Shown here: in pieces, positions 45,719 to 54,266 of the stretch
Layout: each line of letters opens with the position of its first letter
How positions within the stretch are numbered: position 1 is the stretch's first letter
Source of the DNA: an uncultured Sphingobacteriales bacterium
GTDB taxonomy: Bacteria > Bacteroidota > Bacteroidia > Chitinophagales > Chitinophagaceae
Assembly: GCA_937991535.1 (NCBI GenBank)
Contig: CALKHN010000106.1
Location: forward strand, 1-62,047
Direction of reading: 5' to 3'
Length of the DNA stretch: 62,047 nt
The notes under the pieces: model-generated
Seen by the model: the letters and a program-made list of their open reading frames with translations, nothing else
Told to the model about the DNA's origin: nothing
Databases searched by the model: none
Translations under genes and position numbers: made by a program

Positions 45719-46648
45719 TTAGCTAATCATCATTTCTTTCTTCTTTAGCCATTCTTTTTTACCCGTTCCTTCAAATACATGCCTTTCACTGTGATAGGAA
45801 GAACGAACCAGGGGGCCGCTTTCAACATAGTCGAAACCCATATCATAGCCAGCTTCCGTATATTCGGCAAATTCATTGGGGTGCACAAAACGCAGTACCG
45901 GCAAATGCCTGCTGGTGGGCTGGAGGTATTGCCCCAGTGTAATTACATCAACTCCATTTGAACGCAGGTCTCGCATGGTTTGTAATACCTCCTGTTTCGT
46001 TTCACCCAAACCCAGCATGATGCCTGATTTGGTTCGCATACCATTTTCTTTAAGGTGCTTAAGCACCTCCATGCTCCTCCAGTACTTAGCTTGTATACGC
46101 ACCTGCTTTGTCATTCGTTCTACCGTTTCAACATTATGCGAAACGACTTCCGGCGCCGCTTCAATGATGCGCTGAATATTTTCCTTTTCTCCTTTAAAAT
46201 CGGGGATCAGAGTTTCCAGTGTAGTGCCGGGGTTTAAAGCTTTTACGGCTTTAATGGTATTTTGCCATACAATGCTTCCCCCATCTTTCAGTTCATCTCT
46301 GTCTACAGAAGTAATTACAGCATGCTTTACTTTCATGAGATATATCGCTTCGGCTACCCGCTGGGGTTCATCCCAATCTACTGCTTCAGGACGGCCGGTC
46401 GCCACCGCACAAAAGCCGCAGCTTCTTGTACAAATATTACCCAGTATCATAAAAGTAGCCGTACCTGCACCCCAGCATTCGCCCATATTGGGACAATTGC
46501 CGCTTTCACAAATGGTATGCAGTTTATGGGTATCTACTAAATTTCTTACATTCTTATAGCTTTCACCAATAGGCAACTTAACCCTTAACCAATCCGGTTT
46601 TTTGGTACGTTGCGCTGGTTCCTGGTTAGTAACACAAGCTCCACTCAT
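45719..46648 (-). CDS. lipA: lipoyl synthase
   Basis: Radical-SAM enzyme that inserts two sulfurs into octanoyl chains to make lipoate. The first cluster uses Cys47, Cys52 and Cys58 (CESGNCPNMGEC); the radical-SAM CX3CX2C is Cys73, Cys77, Cys80 (CTRSCGFC). The C-terminal RSSYHSERH provides the Ser ligand. 309 residues. It serves complexes such as pyruvate dehydrogenase, whose alpha subunit is encoded 4 kb away. It has a strong own promoter. Confidence 0.97.
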   Translation of the reverse strand: MSGACVTNQEPAQRTKKPDWLRVKLPIGESYKNVRNLVDTHKLHTICESGNCPNMGECWGAGTATFMILGNICTRSCGFCAVATGRPEAVDWDEPQRVAEAIYLMKVKHAVITSVDRDELKDGGSIVWQNTIKAVKALNPGTTLETLIPDFKGEKENIQRIIEAAPEVVSHNVETVERMTKQVRIQAKYWRSMEVLKHLKENGMRTKSGIMLGLGETKQEVLQTMRDLRSNGVDVITLGQYLQPTSRHLPVLRFVHPNEFAEYTEAGYDMGFDYVESGPLVRSSYHSERHVFEGTGKKEWLKKKEMMIS

Positions 46649-46677
46649 AATTTAAATTGTAAACATTTTCCGAAATG

Positions 46678-46709
46678 CAAAAATAGCAGACTTACTTCCG
46701 TTTGCCAAA
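46678..46709 (-). promoter_or_regulatory. promoter of lipA
   Basis: On the minus strand: TTTG (plus 46706-46709), a 20-base spacer, then TATTTTTG (plus 46678-46685); full pattern match, about 29 bases before the lipA ATG. It overlaps the 3' end of the upstream hypothetical gene. Confidence 0.7.
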
Positions 46710-47510
46710 TAAGAAGGATACATAGGCGTTAACGAAGAATTTCCTGGAAGGATTATATGCCATTTGCTCTATTTCTTTAAAATAATATTCAACATTTATT
46801 CCGCCTTCTATTGCAGATACAATTGTATTAAAACGGTTGTAATCAAAGCGCAGGGCCGTTTTAGCATGTAAGCCGGGAGCAAGTTTCATTTCATTCCATC
46901 CCTTACTTAAACCCGAGCCGCCGATGATGTTGGCGGTGCTGAGGAATAATAAACTGTCTGGAGAATCATATTTAACATACCTGTTTTCATTAGCCTGGTC
47001 CTGCACTTCCACATAATAAGGCCGCAAAAAACCTAACGACAATCCGCCTGCGCCAATACCGTATACCGAAACACCGTTTTTGTTATTTTTCCCTCCAATC
47101 AGTATTTGTTGCCCTGCGGCAAGTTTTAACTGGTAAAAAATGTTTTTTTTGCCATATACAAATGGATTGCCAAAAAATATAAATCCCCCTGCATCCGTTG
47201 TGCGATTGGCCTTTTGCTCTTTGCGATGTTTTTTTTCGTTGAATTCTACCTGGAATATAGTGGCACGTGTTACAGAATTGGCACGACCCAGTTCATAAGA
47301 TATGCCCCACCCGTCTGTATTTACTTTAATGCCAAAAGCATTTTGTTTATGAAAAGAAGGCACTCCTTCTTCTTCCAGGCGCATCAGTTCATTCATCTTT
47401 TCTCTCTTTGCCCTCCGTTTATCTTCTTTCCTTTGTTCTGCCGTTCTTTGCTGACTATAAGCTCCAAGGGTTATACAAATACATATAATTGCCGTAATGA
47501 TTTTTTTCAC
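46692..47510 (-). CDS. exported hypothetical protein, probable outer-membrane barrel
   Basis: 272 residues from a GTG at 47510 that begins directly with the signal peptide (KKIITAIICICITLGAYSQ). The mature protein starts with a charged helix (EQRKEDKRRAKREKMNELM) and then alternating strands (GWGISYELGRAN, KNIFYQLKLAAGQQILIGG, RKFFVNAYVSFLFGK), the last ending in a terminal aromatic/charged pattern like barrel proteins. No family named. An ATG 20 codons earlier is possible but less natural. It is divergent from osmC. Confidence 0.65.
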   Translation of the reverse strand: MKKIITAIICICITLGAYSQQRTAEQRKEDKRRAKREKMNELMRLEEEGVPSFHKQNAFGIKVNTDGWGISYELGRANSVTRATIFQVEFNEKKHRKEQKANRTTDAGGFIFFGNPFVYGKKNIFYQLKLAAGQQILIGGKNNKNGVSVYGIGAGGLSLGFLRPYYVEVQDQANENRYVKYDSPDSLLFLSTANIIGGSGLSKGWNEMKLAPGLHAKTALRFDYNRFNTIVSAIEGGINVEYYFKEIEQMAYNPSRKFFVNAYVSFLFGKRK

Positions 47511-47560
47511 CTGGAATATTTTATTGTTCTTTAAACGTAAATTTAAACAAAAATAATACA

Positions 47561-47980
47561 ATGACTTCAACAGTAGTTTACGAAGAAAATCTTCGCACGG
47601 TTTGCACCCATTTAAAGTCAGGTACCGTTATTGAAACAGATGCTCCTCCGGACAACCAGGGTAAAGGTGACCGTTTTTCGCCGTCCGATCTTGTTGCCAC
47701 TGCACTGGCCAGTTGCATGCTTACAATTATGGGCATTAAATCAAGAGACATGAACGTTAATCTTAAAGGCATAAAAGTTGAAGTTGAAAAAATAATGGCC
47801 AGTAATCCGAGGAGAATCGGGGGCTTAAATTTAACATTTCATTTCCCCGCCGGGTTCCAGGCAACAGACAAGGATCAAACGATACTGGAAAAAGCGGCGC
47901 TTACCTGCCCTGTATTCCATAGCATTCACCCGGATATAAGAATAAATGTGGATTTTAACTGGAAAAAGGAAGCGGTGTAA
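47561..47980 (+). CDS. OsmC family peroxide-reducing protein
   Basis: OsmC/Ohr-type thiol protein, 139 residues. Two conserved cysteines lie in ATALASCMLTIMG (about Cys52) and ALTCPVFHSI (about Cys109), the pair that reduces organic peroxides. FSPSDLVATALASC is the family hallmark. Whether it acts on lipid hydroperoxides here is inferred from the family. Monocistronic, divergent from a hypothetical gene. Confidence 0.88.
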   Translation: MTSTVVYEENLRTVCTHLKSGTVIETDAPPDNQGKGDRFSPSDLVATALASCMLTIMGIKSRDMNVNLKGIKVEVEKIMASNPRRIGGLNLTFHFPAGFQATDKDQTILEKAALTCPVFHSIHPDIRINVDFNWKKEAV

Positions 47981-48061
47981 TCGTGAAATGATAAATGTGA
48001 GACGTGAAACTGATCCCCCCCTTCTCTTGTTTCATCTCTCACGCCCTCACAATCTCACCAT

Positions 48062-49336
48062 TCACACGGATCGTTTTAAGATAGCTGCGCCTGCAGCACA
48101 ATTCAGGCAGTTTTTATTGCGGCAATATGATTTGGTCAATTCAATATATGCCTGCGAATCATGTGCCGATGCATTGATTAATCCCAATGCAGTCCATTGA
48201 CGGGTAATGTTATTTTGCTCTGCGGCGGTTTCTTCGAGCCATTGCAGGGCTTTATTTTTGTAAGATTGTTCCTGCTGTAAATAACCATAAGCAAATACAA
48301 CCGGAACAATGGTATTGATAATAACATTTTCTATCATTTGCCGGCCCAGCACTTTTTCTTTAAACGATGACGCTTCATCAAAGCGGTAGTGATAATGCCA
48401 GTAATCGTTAGCCGTTACCGTTAGTAGTGTTTTTAACTGTGCAAGCATTGAAGCTGATCTCACTTTAGAAAAAAGACGGGATGAACGCTGAATAAGCTTT
48501 GCAAGTTGCGCCAACCGGATGCAGGGGAAATTGCCCGGTCGCATACGCAAAAAATGAACGGGTTGATGCACAGCAATAAAATTGTATTTCTTCCGGTAAA
48601 ACAGGTACTCCTTTTGAAGCATTCTGGGATATTCTTCTTCAAAATTTGCAGCCAGCAAACCAGCCTGACCCAGTAAAAAAGATTCTAACTGGTGTATCTG
48701 ATTTTTATGCTTTGTTAAGATACCAACAGGTAACGACCGGGCGATGGTTTCAAAAGCATCGCCGTTAACGGTTGTACCAAAATTCCTTGCCAGCATCCAC
48801 CAAAACACTTCTTCCCAATGTCCATTGGTTTCTTTTAAATACTGTTCAACTGTCTCCGTTTTGCGCTGTAACCGCTCTGCCGTTAAACGAGCCTTCCAAC
48901 TGCTCCAGATCAAATCCGGTACCATGCCTATACTACCACTGCATGGAATGATGGTTTGAGCATACATCAGCTCTTCATATTGTTGCAATAAGATTTTAGA
49001 GACTTTGTCCTGCAAAACCAATGCAGGTGTATCATTTCCCCACTCATCCTGCACGGTAAAGTCATTTTCCCATACCACATGCAAAATAATATTTTTGTAA
49101 TTTTTATCCTCCTGGTGGCGGTGCAGTTTCCAGTCGGAAGCTTTTACATGCAATTCGATATTGCCCGCCCAGATAGTTGTATTGATCCTGATACCTGCCT
49201 CCTGAAAATCAGGTCCCTGATTGGTATTGAGGTAGCCGGGATGGATGATTTGTAATAATTCATTAGCAGTTGTATGCAGGTCAGTTTTATTGAAATACTG
49301 CATCTGCCAGATAAATTGAAGCAGGCGCTCTGTCAT
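48062..49336 (-). CDS. DUF2851 family protein
   Basis: DUF2851, a family common in Bacteroidota: starts MTERLLQFIWQMQYFNKTDL, then GPDFQEAGIRINTTIWAGNI (about 40-59), HLRM-like segments and a C-terminal C-x4-C-type ending (CRNKNCLNCAAG). 424 residues; no signal peptide. Function unknown. The cysteines near the end hint at metal binding. It is followed on the left by the osmC gene, convergent. Confidence 0.88.
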   Translation of the reverse strand: MTERLLQFIWQMQYFNKTDLHTTANELLQIIHPGYLNTNQGPDFQEAGIRINTTIWAGNIELHVKASDWKLHRHQEDKNYKNIILHVVWENDFTVQDEWGNDTPALVLQDKVSKILLQQYEELMYAQTIIPCSGSIGMVPDLIWSSWKARLTAERLQRKTETVEQYLKETNGHWEEVFWWMLARNFGTTVNGDAFETIARSLPVGILTKHKNQIHQLESFLLGQAGLLAANFEEEYPRMLQKEYLFYRKKYNFIAVHQPVHFLRMRPGNFPCIRLAQLAKLIQRSSRLFSKVRSASMLAQLKTLLTVTANDYWHYHYRFDEASSFKEKVLGRQMIENVIINTIVPVVFAYGYLQQEQSYKNKALQWLEETAAEQNNITRQWTALGLINASAHDSQAYIELTKSYCRNKNCLNCAAGAAILKRSV

Positions 49337-49384
49337 AGGTTATGTAGTGATGGTGTGTACGGTAAGGTACGAAGAAATACAAAG

Positions 49385-49475
49385 AATCCAAAAAACAAAT
49401 CACAATTTAAATCCGAAGCCATAAATTCGAAATCCGAAGTGAAATCAATTTCAAATTATACATCTCAAATCATTA
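49385..49475 (-). repeat. dispersed intergenic repeat family A, copy 6, next to the IS
   Basis: AATCCAAAAAACAAATCAC, AAATCCGAAGCCATAAATTC, then GAAATCCGAAGTGAAATCAA and TTTCAAATTATACATCTCAA; nearly the reverse complement of the 21958 copy. It ends right at the left terminus of the IS4 element, so the IS may have landed at its end. Confidence 0.6.
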
Positions 49476-49476
49476 G

Positions 49477-49491
49477 TGTCCGGTAAAAATA
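49477..49491 (+). repeat. IS left inverted repeat
   Basis: TGTCCGGTAAAAATA, the exact complement of the right terminus at 50858-50872. Confidence 0.85.
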
Positions 49492-49506
49492 GTTGATTAA
49501 TAAATT

Positions 49507-49532
49507 AAAAGGAGGCGAGTAGCCTCCTTTTT
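49507..49532 (+). terminator. hairpin terminator in the IS left leader
   Basis: AAAAGGAGGC, loop GAGTA, GCCTCCTTTT plus T. A 10-bp stem with T-run, 36 bases before the transposase ATG. It probably stops outside transcripts from driving transposase, a known way for insertion sequences to limit read-through activation. Confidence 0.8.
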
Positions 49533-49567
49533 CGGTATTTTTAAGTTACCACACAAAAAAACAGCCG

Positions 49568-50785
49568 ATGAGTAAAGGTACTTTTTTTACCGGACAGCCG
49601 ATCTTCAATCAGGTACTGAATTTCATTCCCCGTTCCATGGTTAAGGCTGTTGCCGGAGAGTTGAATGCTGATTATTATTGTAAAACGTTTAAGACTTATG
49701 AGCATCTGGTTACCATGCTTTATGCAATTTTTAATCAATGTACCTCCCTTAGAGAAGTAACTACAGGACTGCTTGCATGGGATCAGCGTATCTATCATCT
49801 GGGTATGGAATCTCATCCGCGGCGAAGTACTATTTCTGATGCCAATAAAAACCGTACAGCAGAGGTATTTGAAAAAATATACTTTGGTTTATTAAAGCGT
49901 TACCAGCCACTTTTACCGGACAGCCGCAGGCGTTCGCCTAAAAACAATCTCTATATTTTCGATTCCACAAGCATAGCACTGTTTCAGGAAGTGCTTAAAG
50001 GCTCAGGACTTTCAAAAACGGATGGAAGACGTAAAGGAGGTATTAAAGTTCATACCTTGCTGCATGCTAAACAGGATATTCCCACTATGATTCGCTATAG
50101 TGCAGGAGCCGATAATGATGCTAAATACCTCAAAGAAGTGCAATTACCTGCTGATTCGGTTATTGTATTTGATAAAGGATACCGGGATTATTCAACGTAT
50201 AACCGCTTTACCTCCGAGCATATCACATGGGTAACCCGTCACAGGGATAGTTCAGTATACAAAATCAGGGAAAGGAAGGCTGTCAACGAATACCAAAAGC
50301 AACAAGGTGTTAATACAGATTGGGTTATAGAATTGGGACACAGTCATTCAAAAAAGGCGGTAAAAGTGCCTGCACGCATGATTGGATACGCAGACCCGGT
50401 AACCGGAAAAAAATTTCAGTTCATAACCAACAACCATCAGTTGGCTCCATTAACAATTGCCAACTATTACAAGCAACGCTGGCAAATCGAAACTTTCTTT
50501 AAACGCATTAAACAGAACTATCCGCTACAATACTTTCTGGGTGATAATGAAAATGCGATCAAAATACAAATCTGGTGCGCTCTGATTGCCGACCTTTTGC
50601 TTAAGATCATTAAACAGGGAACGCGATCAACAATGGCTTTTTCAAATATTGTTGGGCTGGTAAGATTGCACCTGATGACATATATGGACCTAAAAAGCTT
50701 TCTGATAGCACCAGAAAAAGCTTTACTAAGAAAGATAAAGCAAAGGCAAAATGAACTTTTTAAACCTTCTCTGTTTCCAACATAG
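49568..50785 (+). CDS. IS4-family DDE transposase
   Basis: 405-residue transposase. The N-terminal domain resembles DUF4372 (FNQVLNFIPRSMVKAVAGEL). Catalytic residues: Asp132 (FDSTSIALFQ), Asp202 (VIVFDKGYRDYS), Glu308 in the IS4 signature YYKQRWQIETFFKRIK (Y-2-R-3-E-6-K). The frame is intact, so the enzyme is probably active. Its coding sequence contains two extra copies of the IS end core (see findings). Confidence 0.92.
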   Translation: MSKGTFFTGQPIFNQVLNFIPRSMVKAVAGELNADYYCKTFKTYEHLVTMLYAIFNQCTSLREVTTGLLAWDQRIYHLGMESHPRRSTISDANKNRTAEVFEKIYFGLLKRYQPLLPDSRRRSPKNNLYIFDSTSIALFQEVLKGSGLSKTDGRRKGGIKVHTLLHAKQDIPTMIRYSAGADNDAKYLKEVQLPADSVIVFDKGYRDYSTYNRFTSEHITWVTRHRDSSVYKIRERKAVNEYQKQQGVNTDWVIELGHSHSKKAVKVPARMIGYADPVTGKKFQFITNNHQLAPLTIANYYKQRWQIETFFKRIKQNYPLQYFLGDNENAIKIQIWCALIADLLLKIIKQGTRSTMAFSNIVGLVRLHLMTYMDLKSFLIAPEKALLRKIKQRQNELFKPSLFPT

Positions 50786-50857
50786 GGCTTGGAGAATACC
50801 AAACAGCGCAATTCTAACTGCAAAACCACAACCATCCGTTTAAAGAAAGAATTACTT

Positions 50858-50872
50858 TATTTTTACCGGACA
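50858..50872 (-). repeat. IS right inverted repeat
   Basis: TATTTTTACCGGACA, the exact complement of the left terminus; the shared core TTTTACCGGACAGC runs two bases beyond it. Confidence 0.85.
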
Positions 50873-50914
50873 GCAATGACTACAAATCTTAAATTCTTCC
50901 CTGCACCCTGTAAC

Positions 50915-51493
50915 CTACTTCAACTCTTCCATCTCCCTCATTACCCTGCTCACGGGCAAACCCATTACATTGTAAAAATCACCATTAATGCGTTCTATAC
51001 CTACAACGCCTATCCACTCCTGTATGGCATATGCACCGGCTTTATCATAGGGTTTATACTTTTCCACGTAAAAAATAATTTGTTCCGTAGTTAATGTATG
51101 AAACCATACTTCCGTAATATCCGCAAATGCTTTTTCTTCATTGCCATTTACGATTACTACTCCCGTAATTACCTCGTGTTTTTTGCCCGACAGTTTATGC
51201 AGCATCCGGATGGCATCTTCCTTGTCTGCAGGTTTGCCAATGATCTTTCCTTCGCATACCACTATTGTATCTGCCGCCAGCACAGCAACATCCCGCTCAT
51301 ATCTTTTATACCCTTCACCTGCCTGTACCGCAAGCGCTTTTTGCCGGGCTATATGAATGGCAGCATCTTTGGGCGTCAGATGATCGGGGAAGCTTTCATC
51401 TGTTGCCTCAGCAATGATATCAAAATCCACTTCTGCCCATTCCAGCAATTGTTTCCGCCGTGGCGATTGCGAAGCAAGCACTATTTTTTTCAT
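50915..51493 (-). CDS. maf: Maf-family nucleoside triphosphate pyrophosphatase
   Basis: House-cleaning NTP pyrophosphatase (Maf/YhdE), 192 residues: VLASQSPRRKQLLEW (substrate loop), AADTIVVCEGKIIGKPADKE, catalytic Asp in YDKAGAYAIQEWIG, and VMGLPVSRV at the end. It acts on dTTP/UTP-type or modified nucleotides. Its start overlaps the ubiA stop by 4 bases, so the pair is co-translated. Confidence 0.92.
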   Translation of the reverse strand: MKKIVLASQSPRRKQLLEWAEVDFDIIAEATDESFPDHLTPKDAAIHIARQKALAVQAGEGYKRYERDVAVLAADTIVVCEGKIIGKPADKEDAIRMLHKLSGKKHEVITGVVIVNGNEEKAFADITEVWFHTLTTEQIIFYVEKYKPYDKAGAYAIQEWIGVVGIERINGDFYNVMGLPVSRVMREMEELK

Positions 51494-52452
51494 GATTGAT
51501 ACACTTTAAAGAAGATCATGGACAGAATACCGGCAAGCATAACAAATTTTACAGCACCGCTCAGGTAATGGTAATCCGCGGCTACAGACGCCGCATATAG
51601 TTTCCCTGCAAGCCATAGCAGCGGAACAATGATCAGCAGCGTGCAATATAAAATGCTCCACCACCAGCCAAGGTACATGGCATAAAATTGTATGGCCAAT
51701 AATGAACCCGTGAGTACCATCAACCAGGCTCCTGTAAACGCTTTCGCTACAGGTATACCCCATACCACAGGCATGGTTTTACACCCATAGCGGGCATCAC
51801 CTTCCATATCTTCCATATCTTTTATTACCTCGCGTATCAGCGAAATAACAAAAGCAAAGCCCGCGTACAAAAAGGCCAGTCGCATAATCCTCCGGTGCAC
51901 CTGTTCATCAACAGCACCCGGCATTTGCCAGCCGGGAATAATATTGGCAGGAAAATAATCAATAAAAAAGAAAACCACCAGCACCACCCATGCGGTAAGT
52001 AAAGAAATAATGATATTGCCGGACAACAACTTTTTTTTGAAAGTGGTGGAGTACACCCACAATAACAATACGCATATTACATTGGAGATACCAATAAGCC
52101 AGTTGCTGGTTACAAAAGAAATATAAAATCCCATAACTACGCCCGTGGTTGAAAATATCCAATGCCAGATAATAGCCCATCTGCGGTGAATATGCTTCTC
52201 CACCACAATGCGTTCGGGCTTGTTTACCTGGTCAATACTCAGGTCAAAATAATCATTGATCACATACCCCCCCGCGGCAATACTCACAGAAGAAGCAACA
52301 AGCAAAAGAAAGAGACTGAATTCGTCTGCGAAAAAAACCTGCGGATGTACGGCGGGATAAAGAATACAGAAGTAAAAAAGAAACTGTGTAATGGCAATGA
52401 ATATAAGATTGGGATATCTTATCAGTCTTAAAAATGCACCAGCCAGTTTCAT
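51490..52452 (-). CDS. UbiA-family prenyltransferase (geranylgeranylglycerol-phosphate geranylgeranyltransferase-like)
   Basis: Eight or nine transmembrane helices over 320 residues with the two UbiA Asp motifs: NDYFDLSIDQVNKPER (about 66-81) and DMEDMEGDARYG (about 216-227). This subfamily is usually annotated as geranylgeranylglycerol-phosphate geranylgeranyltransferase, an archaeal-type ether-lipid step; homologues occur across the FCB group, but the product in this organism is not proven. Upstream of, and overlapping, maf. Confidence 0.8.
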   Translation of the reverse strand: MKLAGAFLRLIRYPNLIFIAITQFLFYFCILYPAVHPQVFFADEFSLFLLLVASSVSIAAGGYVINDYFDLSIDQVNKPERIVVEKHIHRRWAIIWHWIFSTTGVVMGFYISFVTSNWLIGISNVICVLLLWVYSTTFKKKLLSGNIIISLLTAWVVLVVFFFIDYFPANIIPGWQMPGAVDEQVHRRIMRLAFLYAGFAFVISLIREVIKDMEDMEGDARYGCKTMPVVWGIPVAKAFTGAWLMVLTGSLLAIQFYAMYLGWWWSILYCTLLIIVPLLWLAGKLYAASVAADYHYLSGAVKFVMLAGILSMIFFKVYQS

Positions 52453-52504
52453 GGCGTGAAGATAAACGCGACCTGTTGAAATTTCAAATTTGAGATTTCA
52501 AAGC

Positions 52505-53290
52505 CTAAATTGAATCCGTTTGTAACTTTTCATAGTAGTCCGAAATACTGTCAGACAGTTCAGCATATAATTTGGAAAGGACCGGGTAAGTTTTTAACAG
52601 GGTTAAATGTTTTGCTATAGTATCCTTGTCGTTCCGCACAGCCGGACCGGTTTGCATCAACCTGGCAGGATATTGCTCCAGCCGGTCAACTGTTTCCCGC
52701 AGCAGCGGCAATAAGAGTGAAAAATCAAGCGACTCCTTTGCACAAAAATCCTGTGTAAGCGTATACAGGTAATTGGTAAAATTATTGGCGATAACAGCAC
52801 CCATGTGCAATTTCATTCTTTCAGCGTCATCTGCGCACTGTACTTTTCCTGAAATGGATGCTGCAAAGGCTTGAATATTTTGCAATGTGCCTGCTGAGTC
52901 AGCATCTATCAGTAAAGGTATTTCAGGAATGATATGGCTTTCACTTCGCAGGCTTTGGAGGGGGTATAATACGCCATAGCTGTTGGCCACATTCTTCAGC
53001 GCTAATTTACTAACGGAGCCGGCGGTATGCACTGCTGTACCTTTAATTTTTACCGGAAACCAGCTTTCTATACTGGCAAGGGCTGTATCGGAAACCGCCA
53101 TTATATATATATCGGCGTCGTCGGCAACCTCATAAAAATTATTATTGTACGGCGCTTGCAACAATGCACCCAGGGCGCGGGCATGTACTGCGTTTCGCCC
53201 AACAACCTGTACAATATGGTGTCCGGATTGTACTATCTTCCGTCCTAACACCGTTGCCACATTTCCTGTGCCTGTTATAACAATTCTCAT
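52505..53290 (-). CDS. Rossmann-fold protein with DUF2520 domain
   Basis: 261 residues: ITGTGNVATVLGRKI is the dinucleotide-binding loop (about 5-19), AVSDTALASIESWF follows, and the C-terminal DUF2520 helical domain has LHMGAVIANNFTNYLYTLTQ. Similar to F420/NADP-dependent reductases, such as ketopantoate-reductase-like proteins; substrate unknown. It precedes ubiA and maf on the same strand, 52 bases before ubiA. Confidence 0.82.
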   Translation of the reverse strand: MRIVITGTGNVATVLGRKIVQSGHHIVQVVGRNAVHARALGALLQAPYNNNFYEVADDADIYIMAVSDTALASIESWFPVKIKGTAVHTAGSVSKLALKNVANSYGVLYPLQSLRSESHIIPEIPLLIDADSAGTLQNIQAFAASISGKVQCADDAERMKLHMGAVIANNFTNYLYTLTQDFCAKESLDFSLLLPLLRETVDRLEQYPARLMQTGPAVRNDKDTIAKHLTLLKTYPVLSKLYAELSDSISDYYEKLQTDSI

Positions 53291-53316
53291 TGTTGCAAAT
53301 TAGGGCTAAACTGCTT

Positions 53317-53324
53317 TATTTTTG
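53317..53324 (+). promoter_or_regulatory. candidate promoter of the alpha/beta hydrolase gene
   Basis: TATTTTTG matches the -7 element; GTTG lies 21 bases upstream (53292-53295), a near match to the -33 TTTG. The hydrolase ATG is 26 bases further on. Confidence 0.45.
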
Positions 53325-53350
53325 TTGTTTGTCATTGATATTACCTATAA

Positions 53351-54193
53351 ATGAAACTATCGCATAAAATTGCATTGGCCTACCTGAGAACCAGGCTGCG
53401 GCTTATTGCGCTTATCTCACCTCAAAAAGCAGCTCAAAAAGCTTTTGCTTTATTTTGTACGCCGCAGCGGGGAAAGCAACAAAAACCATCTGCCATTATA
53501 AAAAAAGCGGAACTGGTTTCGTTTAGAATGAACAATTTGTCCATCCATGGCTACAGGTGGAATCACCCTTCGTCAAAAAAGATATTGATAGCTCATGGAT
53601 TCGAGTCTGCTGCAAGAAATTTTGATGGATTTGTTTCTCCATTAACAGACAAAGGCTATGAAATTATTGCCTTCGATGCTCCGGCCCATGGCAAAAGCGA
53701 TGGGAAAGAAATTACTTTACCCATGTATGTACAAACGCTGAAAGATATTGTAAGCAAATATGGGCCGTTTGATGCCTATATGGCGCATTCTTTGGGAGGA
53801 TTGGCCATCGCGCATTTGCTTGAATCCGTTCCGCACAGTGAAAAAACCAGGGTTGTTTTGATTGCCCCTGCTACGGAAACAACAACTGCAATAGATGCAT
53901 TCTGCCGTTTACTTTTATTGAATGCAAAAGTAAAACAGGCATTTGATAAACTGGTTATGGATAAAAGTGGCGTATCACCGGAATACCTTTCCATACGAAG
54001 AGCCATGCGAAATATAAGCGCGGATGTATTATGGATGCACGATAAACAGGATGATGTAACGCCTTTCCACGATGTTGAAAAAGTTAAAAATGACAATCAC
54101 CACCACATTAAATTTATCATTTCCGATGGACTTGGCCATCGTAAAATATACCGCGACAGGCATACCATAAACCACATCATTCAGTTTTTATAA
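53351..54193 (+). CDS. alpha/beta hydrolase
   Basis: Serine hydrolase of 280 residues. Nucleophile Ser in MAHSLGG (about 145-151), acid Asp in WMHDKQDDVTP (about 234-244), His in DGLGHRKIY (about 265-272). ILIAHGFESAARNFDGFVSP is the oxyanion region. There is no clear signal peptide, although the N-terminus is basic. It could be an esterase or lipase-like enzyme; substrate unknown. Confidence 0.85.
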   Translation: MKLSHKIALAYLRTRLRLIALISPQKAAQKAFALFCTPQRGKQQKPSAIIKKAELVSFRMNNLSIHGYRWNHPSSKKILIAHGFESAARNFDGFVSPLTDKGYEIIAFDAPAHGKSDGKEITLPMYVQTLKDIVSKYGPFDAYMAHSLGGLAIAHLLESVPHSEKTRVVLIAPATETTTAIDAFCRLLLLNAKVKQAFDKLVMDKSGVSPEYLSIRRAMRNISADVLWMHDKQDDVTPFHDVEKVKNDNHHHIKFIISDGLGHRKIYRDRHTINHIIQFL

Positions 54194-54266
54194 ATGATGG
54201 TTTTTTTTGTTTTTTAATGGTTTACTTTAATATTGCATCAATTAATCATCGAGTTTAAGCAATACC

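Larger units (their letters stand above)
49477..50872 (+). mobile_element. IS4-family insertion sequence (about 1.4 kb), apparently complete
   Basis: Bounded by perfect 15-bp inverted repeats TGTCCGGTAAAAATA / TATTTTTACCGGACA. Imperfect similarity continues 6 bases outward (CATTAG versus CATTGC on the complementary right end), so the true tips may be a few bases further out. It holds one transposase gene, a terminator in its left leader, and no passenger. No target duplication could be seen. The presence of one intact copy suggests recent or current mobility. Confidence 0.85.
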
